In this document: piece after piece, positions 15,556 to 24,089 of the stretch
Numbering within the stretch: the stretch's first letter is position 1
Layout of the letters: every line of letters begins with the position of its first letter
NCBI RefSeq assembly: GCF_030540645.1
Contig: NZ_JAUNVV010000015.1
Location: forward strand, 9,281-52,699
Origin: Arthrobacter sp.
GTDB lineage: Bacteria; Actinomycetota; Actinomycetes; Actinomycetales; Micrococcaceae
Length of the DNA: 43,419 nucleotides
Direction: 5' to 3'
Notes under the pieces: model-generated
What the model saw: the letters and a program-made list of their open reading frames with translations, nothing else
Told to the model about the DNA's origin: nothing
Database searches by the model: none
Translations under genes and position numbers: made by a program

Positions 15556-16635
15556 TCAGATGTCGCCGCGAATGAAGGCTTCAACCTTTTCGTGGGCAAT
15601 ATCATCAGCGTACTGCTCCGGCGGGGACTTCATGAAGTAGCTGGAGGCGGAGAGGATGGGCCCGCCAATGCCACGGTCCAGAGCGATTTTAGCTGCACGG
15701 ATGGCATCGATTATCACACCGGCGGAGTTGGGTGAGTCCCATACTTCCAGCTTGTATTCGAGCGAGACGGGGGCATCGCCGAAGTTTCGGCCTTCCAAGC
15801 GGACGAAGGCCCACTTGCGGTCATCGAGCCAGGCAACGTAGTCGGACGGGCCAATGTGGACGTCGTCCTCGCTAAGCACGGCCGAGGTGTTCGAGGTAAC
15901 GGCCTGGGTCTTGGAGATCTTCTTGGATTCAAGGCGCTCGCGCTCAAGCATGTTCTTGAAGTCCATGTTGCCGCCAACATTGAGCTGGTAGGTGCGGTCA
16001 AGGACCACTCCGCGGTCTTCGAACAGTTTGGCCATGACGCGGTGCGTGATGGTGGCGCCGATCTGGGACTTGATGTCATCGCCAACAATCGGAACACCTG
16101 CAGCGGTGAATTTGTCGGCCCATTCCTTGGTGCCGGCAATGAACACGGGCAGAGCGTTGACGAAGGCCACACCGGCGTCAATGGCGCACTGGGCGTAGAA
16201 CTTCGCTGCAGCGTCGGAACCGACGGGCAGGTAGCAGACAAGCACGTCCACCTTGTTTGCCTTCAGCTGGCCAACAATGTCGACGGGCTCGGCGTCCGAT
16301 TCCACAATGGTCTCGCGGTAGTACTTGCCAAGACCGTCCAAGGTGGTGCCCCGCTGAACTTTGACGTCAAGGTTGGGAACGTCGGCAATTTTGATGGTGT
16401 TGTTTTCGCTGGCACCAATGGCGTCGGAGAGGTCCAGCCCCACCTTCTTGCTGTCTACGTCAAACGCTGCAACAAATTGCACATCATTGACGTGGTACTG
16501 GCCAAACTTGACGTGCATGAGGCCAGGAACCTTGACACTGGGATCAGCATCTTGGTAGTACTGGACACCCTGCACCAAAGATGCGGCACAGTTTCCAACG
16601 CCTACGATGGCAACCCGAATAGGATGATTGGACAC
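15556..16635 (-). CDS. ino1: Inositol-3-phosphate synthase, actinobacterial type
   Basis: This 359-residue NAD-dependent enzyme converts glucose-6-phosphate to 1L-myo-inositol-1-phosphate (also named inositol 3-phosphate). The Rossmann motif [16 protein letters not shown] sits at the N-terminus, and the family segments [34 protein letters not shown] and [10 protein letters not shown] are intact. Length matches the short actinobacterial/archaeal form rather than the 510-residue eukaryotic one. The start is GTG at 16635 with GAAGGAG 4 nt upstream. The product feeds MshA for mycothiol and, in actinobacteria, phosphatidylinositol. It ends 19 nt from the repeat-bracketed unit. No operon partner is evident. 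Confidence 0.96.
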   Translation of the reverse strand: MSNHPIRVAIVGVGNCAASLVQGVQYYQDADPSVKVPGLMHVKFGQYHVNDVQFVAAFDVDSKKVGLDLSDAIGASENNTIKIADVPNLDVKVQRGTTLDGLGKYYRETIVESDAEPVDIVGQLKANKVDVLVCYLPVGSDAAAKFYAQCAIDAGVAFVNALPVFIAGTKEWADKFTAAGVPIVGDDIKSQIGATITHRVMAKLFEDRGVVLDRTYQLNVGGNMDFKNMLERERLESKKISKTQAVTSNTSAVLSEDDVHIGPSDYVAWLDDRKWAFVRLEGRNFGDAPVSLEYKLEVWDSPNSAGVIIDAIRAAKIALDRGIGGPILSASSYFMKSPPEQYADDIAHEKVEAFIRGDI

Positions 16636-16696
16636 GGAACTCCTTCATAAAAATCACACTGGCCCGGTTCTCACTTTGCGGTGATGGTCGACGCAC

Positions 16697-16776
16697 GCCT
16701 TTACTCTTGAGGCAAAGGCACGACGCACGGCTGTTTCGACCGGACCTGACGCCCCAACGGCGCCCTAACCATACTA
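16697..16776 (-). promoter_or_regulatory. ino1 promoter/leader candidate
   Basis: The 208 nt between ino1 and the palindrome at 16844 have no gene. A TAGTAT box at 16776-16771 on the minus strand could be the -10 of ino1, with no good -35. An imperfect hairpin with GCCTTT/AAAGGC arms at 16697-16719 would lie in the leader. Confidence 0.3.
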
Positions 16777-16843
16777 GTCAACTATCGCTGCCCCGAATTT
16801 GTTCCCTTCGGGTGCGGGAGTCTCTTTCATTTGCCACACATGT

Positions 16844-16869
16844 GGGTGCAGCCCAGCTGGGCTGCACCC
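16844..16869. terminator. Perfect 26-bp GC-rich palindrome after the aldo/keto reductase gene
   Basis: GGGTGCAGCCCAG followed directly by its reverse complement makes a perfect 26-bp palindrome, 8 nt past the reductase stop. As RNA it would fold as an 11-bp stem with a 4-nt AGCT loop. There is no T-run on the reductase strand; a T5 run follows on the plus strand. It is most likely the transcript end of the acpS-nnrD-glgX-reductase unit. Confidence 0.65.
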
Positions 16870-16876
16870 CTATGGG

Positions 16877-17914
16877 CTATTTTTGCGCCCACCGGTTGAT
16901 GGCGGATTCGACGGCGAACTCATCGATCGCTGTCAGCTCGGCCTCCGTGAAGTCCAGGTTGTTGATGGCCGCCGCGGTGTTCTCAAGTTGCGCCACACTG
17001 GAGGCTCCCACCAGTGCAGAGGTGACGGAGGTCCCCTTGGATTGCTCGCGCAGGATCCAGGCAATGGCCATTTGCGCCAGGGACTGGCCGCGTCCGGCTG
17101 CAATGTCGTTGAGCCCGCGGACCCGGTCCATTTTGTCCTCGGTCAAATCGTTTTCGTGCAGGAAGTGCTCCTTCGCTGCGCGGGAGTCAGCCGGCACACC
17201 GTTGAGGTAGCGGTCAGTCAGCATGCCCTGCGCCAACGGGGAGAAGGCGATGCAGCCAGCGCCGACCGTGTCGAGAACTTCGTAAAGGTTCGGCTCGCCG
17301 TCCTCGGTCCACCGGTTCAGCATGGAGTAGGAGGGCTGGTGGATGAGCAGCGGCGTGCCCATTTCCTTCAGTATCCGTGCGGCTTCAAGCGTCTGCGCCG
17401 GAGTATAGGACGAAATACCTGCGTACAGCGCCTTGCCTGAACGGACGGCATGGTCCAGCGCCCCCATGGTCTCCTCCATGGGGGTCCCCGGGTCGGGGCG
17501 GTGGCTGTAGAAGATGTCCACATAGTCCAGGCCCATCCTGGTGAGCGACTGGTCCAGGCTGGAGAGCACGCTCTTACGCGAGCCCCATTCACCGTAAGGG
17601 CCGGGCCACATGAGGTAGCCGGCCTTGGTGGAGATGACGAGTTCGTCGCGGTGGGCGGCAAAGTCGTCCTTCAAGTGCCGGCCGAAATTCGTCTCCGCGC
17701 TGCCGGCTGGCGGACCGTAGTTGTTGGCCAGATCAAAGTGCGTGATTCCGAGATCAAAGGCGCGCCGCAAAATAGCCCGCTGCACCTCGAACGGCTTGTC
17801 ATCTCCAAAGTTGTGCCACAGGCCCAGCGAGATTGCCGGCAGCTTCAGCCCGCTGCGGCCCACTCGGCGATATGGCATGGTTTCATAGCGGTTCTCCGCG
17901 GCGTGAAAGGTCAT
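16877..17914 (-). CDS. Aldo/keto reductase, GprA/YghZ type (L-glyceraldehyde-3-phosphate reductase-like)
   Basis: This protein of about 345 residues is close to E. coli YghZ over its whole length. Shared segments include ISLGLWHNFGDD, GITHFDLANNYGPPAGSAE (catalytic Asp and Tyr), ISTKAGYLMWPGPYGEWGSR (catalytic Lys), DIFYSHRPDPGTPMEET and SGKALYAGISSY. These NADPH-dependent enzymes reduce L-glyceraldehyde-3-phosphate and methylglyoxal-like aldehydes. I chose the ATG at 17914, preceded by TTGAGAG; the frame extends to a TTG at 17935 without a ribosome site. It follows glgX by 36 nt on the same strand and is probably cotranscribed; detoxification of reactive aldehydes from sugar catabolism would fit, but that link is inference. 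Confidence 0.92.
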   Translation of the reverse strand: MTFHAAENRYETMPYRRVGRSGLKLPAISLGLWHNFGDDKPFEVQRAILRRAFDLGITHFDLANNYGPPAGSAETNFGRHLKDDFAAHRDELVISTKAGYLMWPGPYGEWGSRKSVLSSLDQSLTRMGLDYVDIFYSHRPDPGTPMEETMGALDHAVRSGKALYAGISSYTPAQTLEAARILKEMGTPLLIHQPSYSMLNRWTEDGEPNLYEVLDTVGAGCIAFSPLAQGMLTDRYLNGVPADSRAAKEHFLHENDLTEDKMDRVRGLNDIAAGRGQSLAQMAIAWILREQSKGTSVTSALVGASSVAQLENTAAAINNLDFTEAELTAIDEFAVESAINRWAQK

Positions 17915-17950
17915 GCTCTCAATCTTGCCACGCAATGCTGAGTGCTGCTG

Positions 17951-20071
17951 CTAGTCCCTGCCCGGGGCTCGCAACACCAGCGCCGAGCGCGCGCTCACCG
18001 CCACGGCGCCACCTGCGGCAAAGTCATTCCCGGACACCCCGTCCGTGTGGACTTCCACCACCCAGCGCGAAGCGTAGCTGGCATCAGGCAGCGTGAAGTT
18101 GACCGGGTCGGCGCCGCCGTTGAACAACAACAAGAAGCAGTCATCCACCACTTCCTGCCCGTGCTCGTCGCAGTCGGGAAGGCCGTCGCCGTTGAGGAAC
18201 ACGCCGATGCTGTGCCCAAAACCGCTGTCCCAGTCCTGACCGGTCATAGCGGCCGCGTCGGGGCGCAACCACACAATGTCCGCGAGCGCATCGTCATCCC
18301 CGCGTTCCACTGGGCGTCCGTCGAAGAACCGACGACGACGGAACACCGGGTGCTCCCGTCGCAGCCTGCCCAGCCGGGAGACAAAGTCAACGAGTCCGGC
18401 GTCGGCCTGTTCCCAGTTGATCCAGGTCAGTGGGGAATCCTGGGCGTAGGCGTTGTTGTTACCGTTTTGGCTCCGCCCCAGCTCATCCCCGTGCAGGATC
18501 ATGGGTACACCCTGGGAGAGCATGAGTGTAATGAGGAAGTTCCGCTGCGCCCGTGCCCGCAGCTCTTGAACGGCAGGGTCGGTGCTGGGGCCCTCCTGCC
18601 CGTGGTTCCAGGAGCGGTTGTGGGATTCACCGTCGCGGTTGCCTTCCCCGTTGGCTTCATTGTGTTTGTCGTTGTAGCTGACCAAATCCCGCAGTGTGAA
18701 GCCGTCGTGGGCTGTGACGAAATTGATGGAGGCTACCGGGCGGCGTCCTGAATGTCCGTAGAGGTCGGAGGAACCGGTCAGCCGTGAGGCAAATTCGCCG
18801 AGAGTGGATGGCTCCCCGTGCCAGAAGTCCCGCACCGTGTCACGGAATTTGCCGTTCCATTCCGTCCACTTTGGCGGGAATTTGCCTACTTGGTAGCCGC
18901 CGGGGCCCAAATCCCAAGGCTCGGCAATGAGCTTGACCCGCGACACCACGGGGTCCTGCTGCACCATTTCAAAGAAACTGGAGAGCTTGTCAACGTCGTA
19001 AAACTCACGCGCCAACGTGGCTGCCAAATCGAAGCGGAAGCCGTCCACGTGCATCTCGCTGACCCAATACCGCAGTGAGTCCATGATCAGCTGCAGCGAG
19101 TGCGGCTGGCGGACATTCAACGAGTTCCCAGTGCCGGTGTAGTCCAGATACAGCTCCTTGTTCTGTTCCTGGAGCCTGTAGTAGGCGTCGTTGTCGATAC
19201 CGCGGAAAGACAGGGTGGGGCCCAGATTGCTGCCCTCGGCCGTGTGGTTGTAGACAACGTCCAGAATGACTTCCAGACCGTTTTTGTGCAGCTCCTTGAC
19301 CATGGATTTGAATTCGCGCACCTGGTCGCAGGGGTCGGTACTGGCCGCGTACTCATTGTGCGGGGCGAAGAACCCGATCGTGTTGTAGCCCCAATAATTC
19401 CGCAGCCCCTGTTCCAGCAGTCGCTCGTCCTGCACGAACTGGTGCACAGGCATCAGCTCCACCGCAGTGACACCCAACTTTTTCAGGTGCTCCACCACTG
19501 CTGGATGGGCGACGGCGGCATAGGAGCCCCGCTGTTCCTGCGGCACATCCGGGTGCAGCTCAGTCAAACCCTTGACATGAGCTTCGTAGATGACGCTCAG
19601 GTGGTAGGGAGCCTCGGGATTCACATCGGGGTTGCCGTGCGCGTCATTCCAGTCGAACTCGTTATCCACCACCACGCTGCGGTAGGTGTGGGCGGCCGAG
19701 TCCTCATCGTTGCGCACACGGGGTTCGCCCAGTTGGTAGGCGAACACGGGCTGGCCCCAATTCACGGTTCCGTCGATCCCTTTGGCGTAGGGGTCCAGGA
19801 GCAGCTTGGCTGCATTGAAACGCACGCCGTTGGCCGGGTCCCAGGGTCCGTCCACCCGGTAGCCGTAGCGCTGGCCTGGCCCGACCCCCGGCACGTAGCA
19901 GTGCCACACGTAGCCATCCACCTCGCCCAGTGAAATACGGGTTTCGGCCCCCCCGGCATCAAATAGGCATAGCTGAACGGACGCTGCTCCCTCACTGAAG
20001 ATGGCAAAATTCGTGCCTTTACCATCAGCGTGCGAGCCCAAGGGATAGTCCTTGCCCGGCCAAACGTCCAT
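17951..20071 (-). CDS. glgX: Glycogen debranching enzyme GlgX
   Basis: This cytosolic GH13 enzyme of about 706 residues hydrolyses alpha-1,6 branches of phosphorylase-limit glycogen. An N-terminal CBM48-like domain (DYPLGSHADGKGTNFAIFSE) precedes the catalytic barrel: DVVYNHTAEG, GFRFDLAATLAREF (nucleophile Asp), LIAEPWDLGPGGYQVG (acid/base Glu) and INFVTAHDGFTLRDLVSYN. The ATG at 20071 is chosen because AAGGGG precedes it and the family starts with such a motif; the open frame runs 26 codons further upstream, overlapping nnrD. It begins 10 nt after nnrD, so it is probably cotranscribed with the acpS-nnrD pair. With the GH13 alpha-glucosidase at 12583 it suggests storage alpha-glucan turnover; no glgP, glgC or glgA is in the window. 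Confidence 0.95.
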   Translation of the reverse strand: MDVWPGKDYPLGSHADGKGTNFAIFSEGAASVQLCLFDAGGAETRISLGEVDGYVWHCYVPGVGPGQRYGYRVDGPWDPANGVRFNAAKLLLDPYAKGIDGTVNWGQPVFAYQLGEPRVRNDEDSAAHTYRSVVVDNEFDWNDAHGNPDVNPEAPYHLSVIYEAHVKGLTELHPDVPQEQRGSYAAVAHPAVVEHLKKLGVTAVELMPVHQFVQDERLLEQGLRNYWGYNTIGFFAPHNEYAASTDPCDQVREFKSMVKELHKNGLEVILDVVYNHTAEGSNLGPTLSFRGIDNDAYYRLQEQNKELYLDYTGTGNSLNVRQPHSLQLIMDSLRYWVSEMHVDGFRFDLAATLAREFYDVDKLSSFFEMVQQDPVVSRVKLIAEPWDLGPGGYQVGKFPPKWTEWNGKFRDTVRDFWHGEPSTLGEFASRLTGSSDLYGHSGRRPVASINFVTAHDGFTLRDLVSYNDKHNEANGEGNRDGESHNRSWNHGQEGPSTDPAVQELRARAQRNFLITLMLSQGVPMILHGDELGRSQNGNNNAYAQDSPLTWINWEQADAGLVDFVSRLGRLRREHPVFRRRRFFDGRPVERGDDDALADIVWLRPDAAAMTGQDWDSGFGHSIGVFLNGDGLPDCDEHGQEVVDDCFLLLFNGGADPVNFTLPDASYASRWVVEVHTDGVSGNDFAAGGAVAVSARSALVLRAPGRD

Positions 20072-20081
20072 GGTGCGCCCC

Positions 20082-21611
20082 TTAGTTTGGTTCCCTGGCT
20101 GCAAGCGCTCCCCACACCGCGGGGATTCTGTTTGCAAGCATTCCGGCATTCAATGGTTCATGGGCACGGGCGTGGCGAGCCAGTTCCCCGTGCAGAGCCG
20201 CTGCGAGGGCCGCCGTTGCTGCCAGGTCTTGCGGGGCTGACACCATGGCCAGCAGGGCAACGAGGATCCCAGCCAGGGTGTCGCCGCTGCCAGCCGCAGC
20301 CAGCCGCGGGGTGCCATTGGCTTGCGTGAAGACAGCACCCCCAGGTGCCGCCACCACGGTCGTGGCCCCTTTAAGTAGCACAGTTGAACCAAAAAGCTGG
20401 GCAGCTCGTCGGGCCGCAGCCAACGGCGCCGCCTCGATGTCAGTACGGTGCATGTCAATGCCGCAACGGGCGAAAAGTGCGCTCAGCTCCCCGGCATGCG
20501 GTGTCAGCACCAGATGCGCATTCTTCGCTCCGTCATCGGGATTAACCAGGTCCAAGGCAGCCGCGTCAACCGCAGTGGGCAGCCCCGCCTCCATGGCTTC
20601 ACGGGCCCGTCCCAGCTGCCGGGAATCGCCGTCGATCCCCGGTCCGGCCAACCACGCCTGCACTCTGACGTCCTGCGGCTCGTCTTGCGAACAGACGACT
20701 TCGGGGTTTCGCACATGTAGGGCGTCCGCCACCGAGGGCGGCCCCAGGTACCTCACCATCCCCGGACCGCACGCCGATGCGGCAGCCACGGCCAATATGC
20801 CGGCCCCTGGGTACTGCCCGGAACCGGCTATAACCCCGGCCACGCCACGGGTGTACTTGTGATCGGCAACGTTCGGCATGGGAAGCATGGCGGCAAGATC
20901 CGCCGGTTCAAGCCGCAGCAGCTCCGACTCACCAAGATAGCTGCCGAGCCCTAAATCAACAAGGCTTATTTTCCCGCAGAACTGTTCACCCGGTGAGGCC
21001 AGCAGCCCGGCCTTATGAGCACCAAAAGTGACCGTCAAATCAGCGCGCAGCACGGGAGCATGGACTTCGCCTGTGGTGGCGTCCACGCCACTGGGCAGGT
21101 CACAGGCCACAACGGCTGGCCGTGCACTGCCGGAGAGTTGTTCCAGCCGCGCCACTATTGACGCCACCGGCTCCCGCAGCCCACCCCTGCCACCGGTGCC
21201 CAGCAGACCATCAACCACGACGTCGGACACCCCGGCTGCTGCGAGGAAGCCAGTCGCGGCCAACGTCGGATCGCCGGCGTCGGCAGACAGGGAAAGACAC
21301 CGCCCGCCGGCGGAGGCAAAAGCAGCCAGCGCCTCGGGATGAGTGCGGCCACTGGTGAGCAGCGCCGTCGTGCGTGCCCCGCGTGCAGCCAGGAAGGCTC
21401 CAGCAAAGAGCGCATCCCCACCGTTGTTGCCTGGGCCAATGAGCAGCGCCACACGTGCTCCGTACACCATGGCGCCCCTTGCACGCAGCGTGGCAAGAAC
21501 GCCCTGAGCCAAGCCGTAAGCAGCCGTGCGCATGAGCTCCGGGCCACGTCCGGCCGCCAGCAGGGGCGCTTCGGCGGCGCGGACGGAAGCCGCAGAGTGG
21601 GCGCTGATCAT
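20082..21611 (-). CDS. nnrD: Bifunctional NAD(P)HX epimerase / ADP-dependent dehydratase
   Basis: This protein of about 509 residues fuses two metabolite-repair activities. The N-terminal YjeF_N domain (NnrE) has ALLIGPGNNGGDALFAG and ACDLPSGVDATTG and epimerises R- to S-NAD(P)HX. The C-terminal ribokinase-like domain (NnrD) has VIAGSGQYPGAGILAV, LTPHAGELSALF, LLKGATTVVAAPGG and AAAGSGDTLAGILVALLA, and dehydrates S-NAD(P)HX to NAD(P)H using ADP. The ATG at 21611 is separated from the acpS stop by one base, which decides the start over the longer open frame. acpS next to nnrD is a common bacterial pairing. Confidence 0.96.
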   Translation of the reverse strand: MISAHSAASVRAAEAPLLAAGRGPELMRTAAYGLAQGVLATLRARGAMVYGARVALLIGPGNNGGDALFAGAFLAARGARTTALLTSGRTHPEALAAFASAGGRCLSLSADAGDPTLAATGFLAAAGVSDVVVDGLLGTGGRGGLREPVASIVARLEQLSGSARPAVVACDLPSGVDATTGEVHAPVLRADLTVTFGAHKAGLLASPGEQFCGKISLVDLGLGSYLGESELLRLEPADLAAMLPMPNVADHKYTRGVAGVIAGSGQYPGAGILAVAAASACGPGMVRYLGPPSVADALHVRNPEVVCSQDEPQDVRVQAWLAGPGIDGDSRQLGRAREAMEAGLPTAVDAAALDLVNPDDGAKNAHLVLTPHAGELSALFARCGIDMHRTDIEAAPLAAARRAAQLFGSTVLLKGATTVVAAPGGAVFTQANGTPRLAAAGSGDTLAGILVALLAMVSAPQDLAATAALAAALHGELARHARAHEPLNAGMLANRIPAVWGALAAREPN

Positions 21612-21612
21612 G

Positions 21613-21960
21613 TCAGCTTTCGGCGATGACCATGGCGGTGGAGATGCCACCGTCGTGACTCATGGACAAATGCCAATGCTTGATGCCCTTGGACTTGGCC
21701 ACCGCCGCCACCGTGCCTTTGACGTTGATGGTGGGGCCGTGTTCGTCAAGGCCGATCCAGCAGTCCTGCCAGTTCATGCCAGCCGGAGCACCAAGTGCCT
21801 TCGCCACCGATTCCTTGGCGGCAAACCGTGCCGCCAGGGACTGCGTGTTCAAGCCGCGCTCGGCTGGCACAAAGAGCCGGTCAAGCAGCCCCGGCGTCCG
21901 CTCCAACTGCCGCCCAAACCGTTCAATGTCAACAACATCCACACCAATGCCAATAATCAT
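21613..21960 (-). CDS. acpS: Holo-[acyl-carrier-protein] synthase AcpS
   Basis: This 115-residue phosphopantetheinyl transferase moves 4'-phosphopantetheine from CoA to apo-ACP. Both magnesium-binding motifs are present: [14 protein letters not shown] at the N-terminus and [13 protein letters not shown] near residues 45-57. It functions as a trimer with the active site between subunits. It lies between glmS and nnrD on the same strand, 61 nt after glmS and 1 nt before nnrD. CoaA, encoded divergently at 24090, makes the CoA that it uses. Confidence 0.96.
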   Translation of the reverse strand: MIIGIGVDVVDIERFGRQLERTPGLLDRLFVPAERGLNTQSLAARFAAKESVAKALGAPAGMNWQDCWIGLDEHGPTINVKGTVAAVAKSKGIKHWHLSMSHDGGISTAMVIAES

Positions 21961-22021
21961 GACCCCAGCCTATCCCCACCCGCGCAAGCAACAGTGAAGC
22001 GGCCCCGCTGCGGGACCAGTA

Positions 22022-23947
22022 CTATTCCACGGTGACGGACTTGGCAAGGTTGCGTGGCTGGTCCACGTCGTACCCCTTCGCCGTGGCGAGTTCACAGGCG
22101 AAGATCTGCAACGGCACGGTGGTCAGCAGCGGAGCCAAAAGGGTGCTGGTTTCGGGAATGTAGAACACGTGCTCCGCGTGGGCGCGCACCGATTCATCCC
22201 CCTCCTCCGCGATCACAATGGTTTTAGCTCCGCGTGCCCTGACTTCCTGGATGTTGGAGACAACTTTAGCGTGCAGCGAATCACGCCCGCGCGGTGACGG
22301 CACCACGACGATGACCGGCTGCCCTTCCTCTATCAACGCAATGGGACCGTGCTTGAGTTCGCCTGCAGCAAAGCCCTCGGCGTGGATGTAGGCCAGTTCC
22401 TTGAGTTTCAAGGCACCTTCCATGGCCACCGGGTAGCCGACGTGGCGGCCAAGGAACAGCACGGTACGTGTGTCGGCCATGCTGCGGGCCAGTTCCTTGA
22501 TCTGGTCTGCATGGGCAAGCACACTGGCAATTTTCGCCGGTGTCTTGGCAAGCTCGGCCAGAATGTCCTTGATCTGCCCTTGGAAGAGGTTTCCGCGCAG
22601 TTGTGCCAAATAAAGTCCCAGGAGGTAGGCGGCCGTGATCTGGGCAAGAAATGCCTTCGTTGAGGCCACCGCGATCTCGGGGCCTGCGTGTGTGTACAGG
22701 ACCGCGTCGGATTCGCGGGGAATGGTGGAGCCGTTGGTGTTGCAGATGGAAACGGTCGTGGCCCCCTGCTCCTTGGCGTACCGGACGGCCATCAGCGTGT
22801 CCATGGTCTCCCCTGACTGCGAGATAGAGACGATCAGTGTGCGGTCATCCACAATGGGGTCCCTGTACCTGAACTCGTGGGATAGTTCCACTTCCGTCGG
22901 GATCCTGCACCAGTGTTCAATAGCGTACTTAGCCACCTGCCCGGCGTAGGCGGAGGTGCCGCAGGCCAGCACAATGATCTTGTTGATGGTCTTGAGTACT
23001 TCCGGGGCAACGCGGAGCTCGTCCAGGATCAGGTTCCCTGCGCTGTCGCTGCGGCCCAACAGGGTCTGCGCAACTGCGTCAGGCTGGTCGTTGATTTCCT
23101 TTTCCATAAAGGACGGGTAACCATCCTTTTCAGCTGCGGCCGCGTCCCAGTCCACCTTGTATTCCCGCCCTTGGGCTGGGACCCCGTAAAAGTCTGTGAT
23201 CTCGACACGGTCGGCGGTGATGGTGACCACCTGGTCCTGACCCAGCTCCACGGCCCTGCGCGTGTAGTCAATGAACCCTGAGACGTCGGATCCCAGGAAG
23301 TTCTCTCCGTCACCCAAACCCACCACGAGAGGTGAATTCCGGCGTGCCGCCACCACTACCCCAGGCTCCTTCGCATGAGTGGCGACGAGCGTGAACGCGC
23401 CGTCCAGTTGCTGGGCAGTCAACTGCATGGCCCTGGCCAGGCGTGAGCCGGACGCCTGGCCGGGTACACCGGCGTCGTCAGTATCACTGGCCAGTCCGCG
23501 GTAGATATCTCCCAAGAGGGTGGCCGCTACTTCGCTGTCGGTCTCAGAGGCGAACGTGTAGCCGCCGTCCAGCAGCTCCGCTTTTAGTCGCAAGTAGTTT
23601 TCGATGATGCCGTTGTGCACCACGGCCAGGGAGCCTCCGTCAACCACATGGGGGTGCGCGTTGGCATCCGTGGGGCCTCCGTGAGTGGCCCATCGCGTGT
23701 GACCAATGCCCGTTGTAGAGGCGGGCAACGGGTTCCGTTCCAACTCTTCGAGCAGTTTGGCGAGCTTGCCACTGCGCTTGCGCATCTCGATGCGGCCATC
23801 ACACGCAACGGCGACGCCAGCTGAGTCGTAGCCACGGTATTCCAGCCGGCGCAAGCCTTCAACCAACACATCGAGGGCGCTGTGGCCCGTAGCTGAAGCA
23901 GTTCCTTGAGCCGGGGCGGTACCGGCGTATCCCACAATTCCACACAT
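22022..23947 (-). CDS. glmS: Glucosamine-fructose-6-phosphate aminotransferase
   Basis: This isomerising GlmS of 641 residues makes glucosamine-6-phosphate from fructose-6-phosphate and glutamine. The class II amidotransferase domain begins MCGIVGYAG; its nucleophile Cys must follow the initiator Met, so the ATG at 23947 is the biological start and not the TTG at 23956. Typical segments are GLRRLEYRGYDSAG and GHTRWATHGGPTDANAHPH. Two SIS domains follow (ACGTSAYAGQVAKYAIEHW, SISQSGETMDTLMAV, LFLGRHVGYPVAMEGALKLKE). The C-terminus DQPRNLAKSVTVE is canonical. The last step before GlmM is thus encoded about 4 kb from glmM. A 27-bp palindrome lies 26 nt upstream. No Shine-Dalgarno is obvious at usual spacing. 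Confidence 0.97.
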   Translation of the reverse strand: MCGIVGYAGTAPAQGTASATGHSALDVLVEGLRRLEYRGYDSAGVAVACDGRIEMRKRSGKLAKLLEELERNPLPASTTGIGHTRWATHGGPTDANAHPHVVDGGSLAVVHNGIIENYLRLKAELLDGGYTFASETDSEVAATLLGDIYRGLASDTDDAGVPGQASGSRLARAMQLTAQQLDGAFTLVATHAKEPGVVVAARRNSPLVVGLGDGENFLGSDVSGFIDYTRRAVELGQDQVVTITADRVEITDFYGVPAQGREYKVDWDAAAAEKDGYPSFMEKEINDQPDAVAQTLLGRSDSAGNLILDELRVAPEVLKTINKIIVLACGTSAYAGQVAKYAIEHWCRIPTEVELSHEFRYRDPIVDDRTLIVSISQSGETMDTLMAVRYAKEQGATTVSICNTNGSTIPRESDAVLYTHAGPEIAVASTKAFLAQITAAYLLGLYLAQLRGNLFQGQIKDILAELAKTPAKIASVLAHADQIKELARSMADTRTVLFLGRHVGYPVAMEGALKLKELAYIHAEGFAAGELKHGPIALIEEGQPVIVVVPSPRGRDSLHAKVVSNIQEVRARGAKTIVIAEEGDESVRAHAEHVFYIPETSTLLAPLLTTVPLQIFACELATAKGYDVDQPRNLAKSVTVE

Positions 23948-23973
23948 GAAAATCAATCATAAACCCCTCATTA

Positions 23974-24000
23974 TTTATAGGACGTACTACGTCTTATAAA
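23974..24000. promoter_or_regulatory. 27-bp palindromic operator candidate between glmS and coaA
   Basis: TTTATAGGACGTA, a central C and TACGTCTTATAAA form a palindrome matching at 12 of 13 positions per arm. It is unusually AT-rich for this genome and lies in the 142-nt divergent intergenic region, 26 nt from the glmS start. TATAAA/TATAGG boxes in its arms could be -10 elements for either direction. Site size and symmetry suit a dimeric TetR- or GntR-type regulator; none is encoded here. Confidence 0.6.
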
Positions 24001-24016
24001 GGGTGGTGCACTGAAA

Positions 24017-24085
24017 ATGCGTCAGGCCCCGAAGGACTGTCCAGCTTCATCGTTTCCCACACTGCCCCAAACAAGGCAGAATTGA
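24017..24085 (+). other. Possible leader peptide (22 codons) upstream of coaA
   Basis: An ATG at 24017 opens a 22-residue frame ending TGA at 24083-24085, 4 nt before the coaA GTG. coaA itself lacks a well-spaced ribosome site (AAGG is 13 nt away), so translation could be coupled to this frame. It resembles no known leader peptide and may be chance. Confidence 0.2.
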
Positions 24086-24089
24086 CCTT

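Noticed and set aside
14260-15560. Target-site duplication around the repeat-bracketed unit
   Set aside because: Flanks CCCCTA on the left and TGGCGAGG on the right show no matching direct repeat.
23948-24089. glmS ribozyme
   Set aside because: The space before glmS is too short, shared with coaA, and lacks the conserved ribozyme core.
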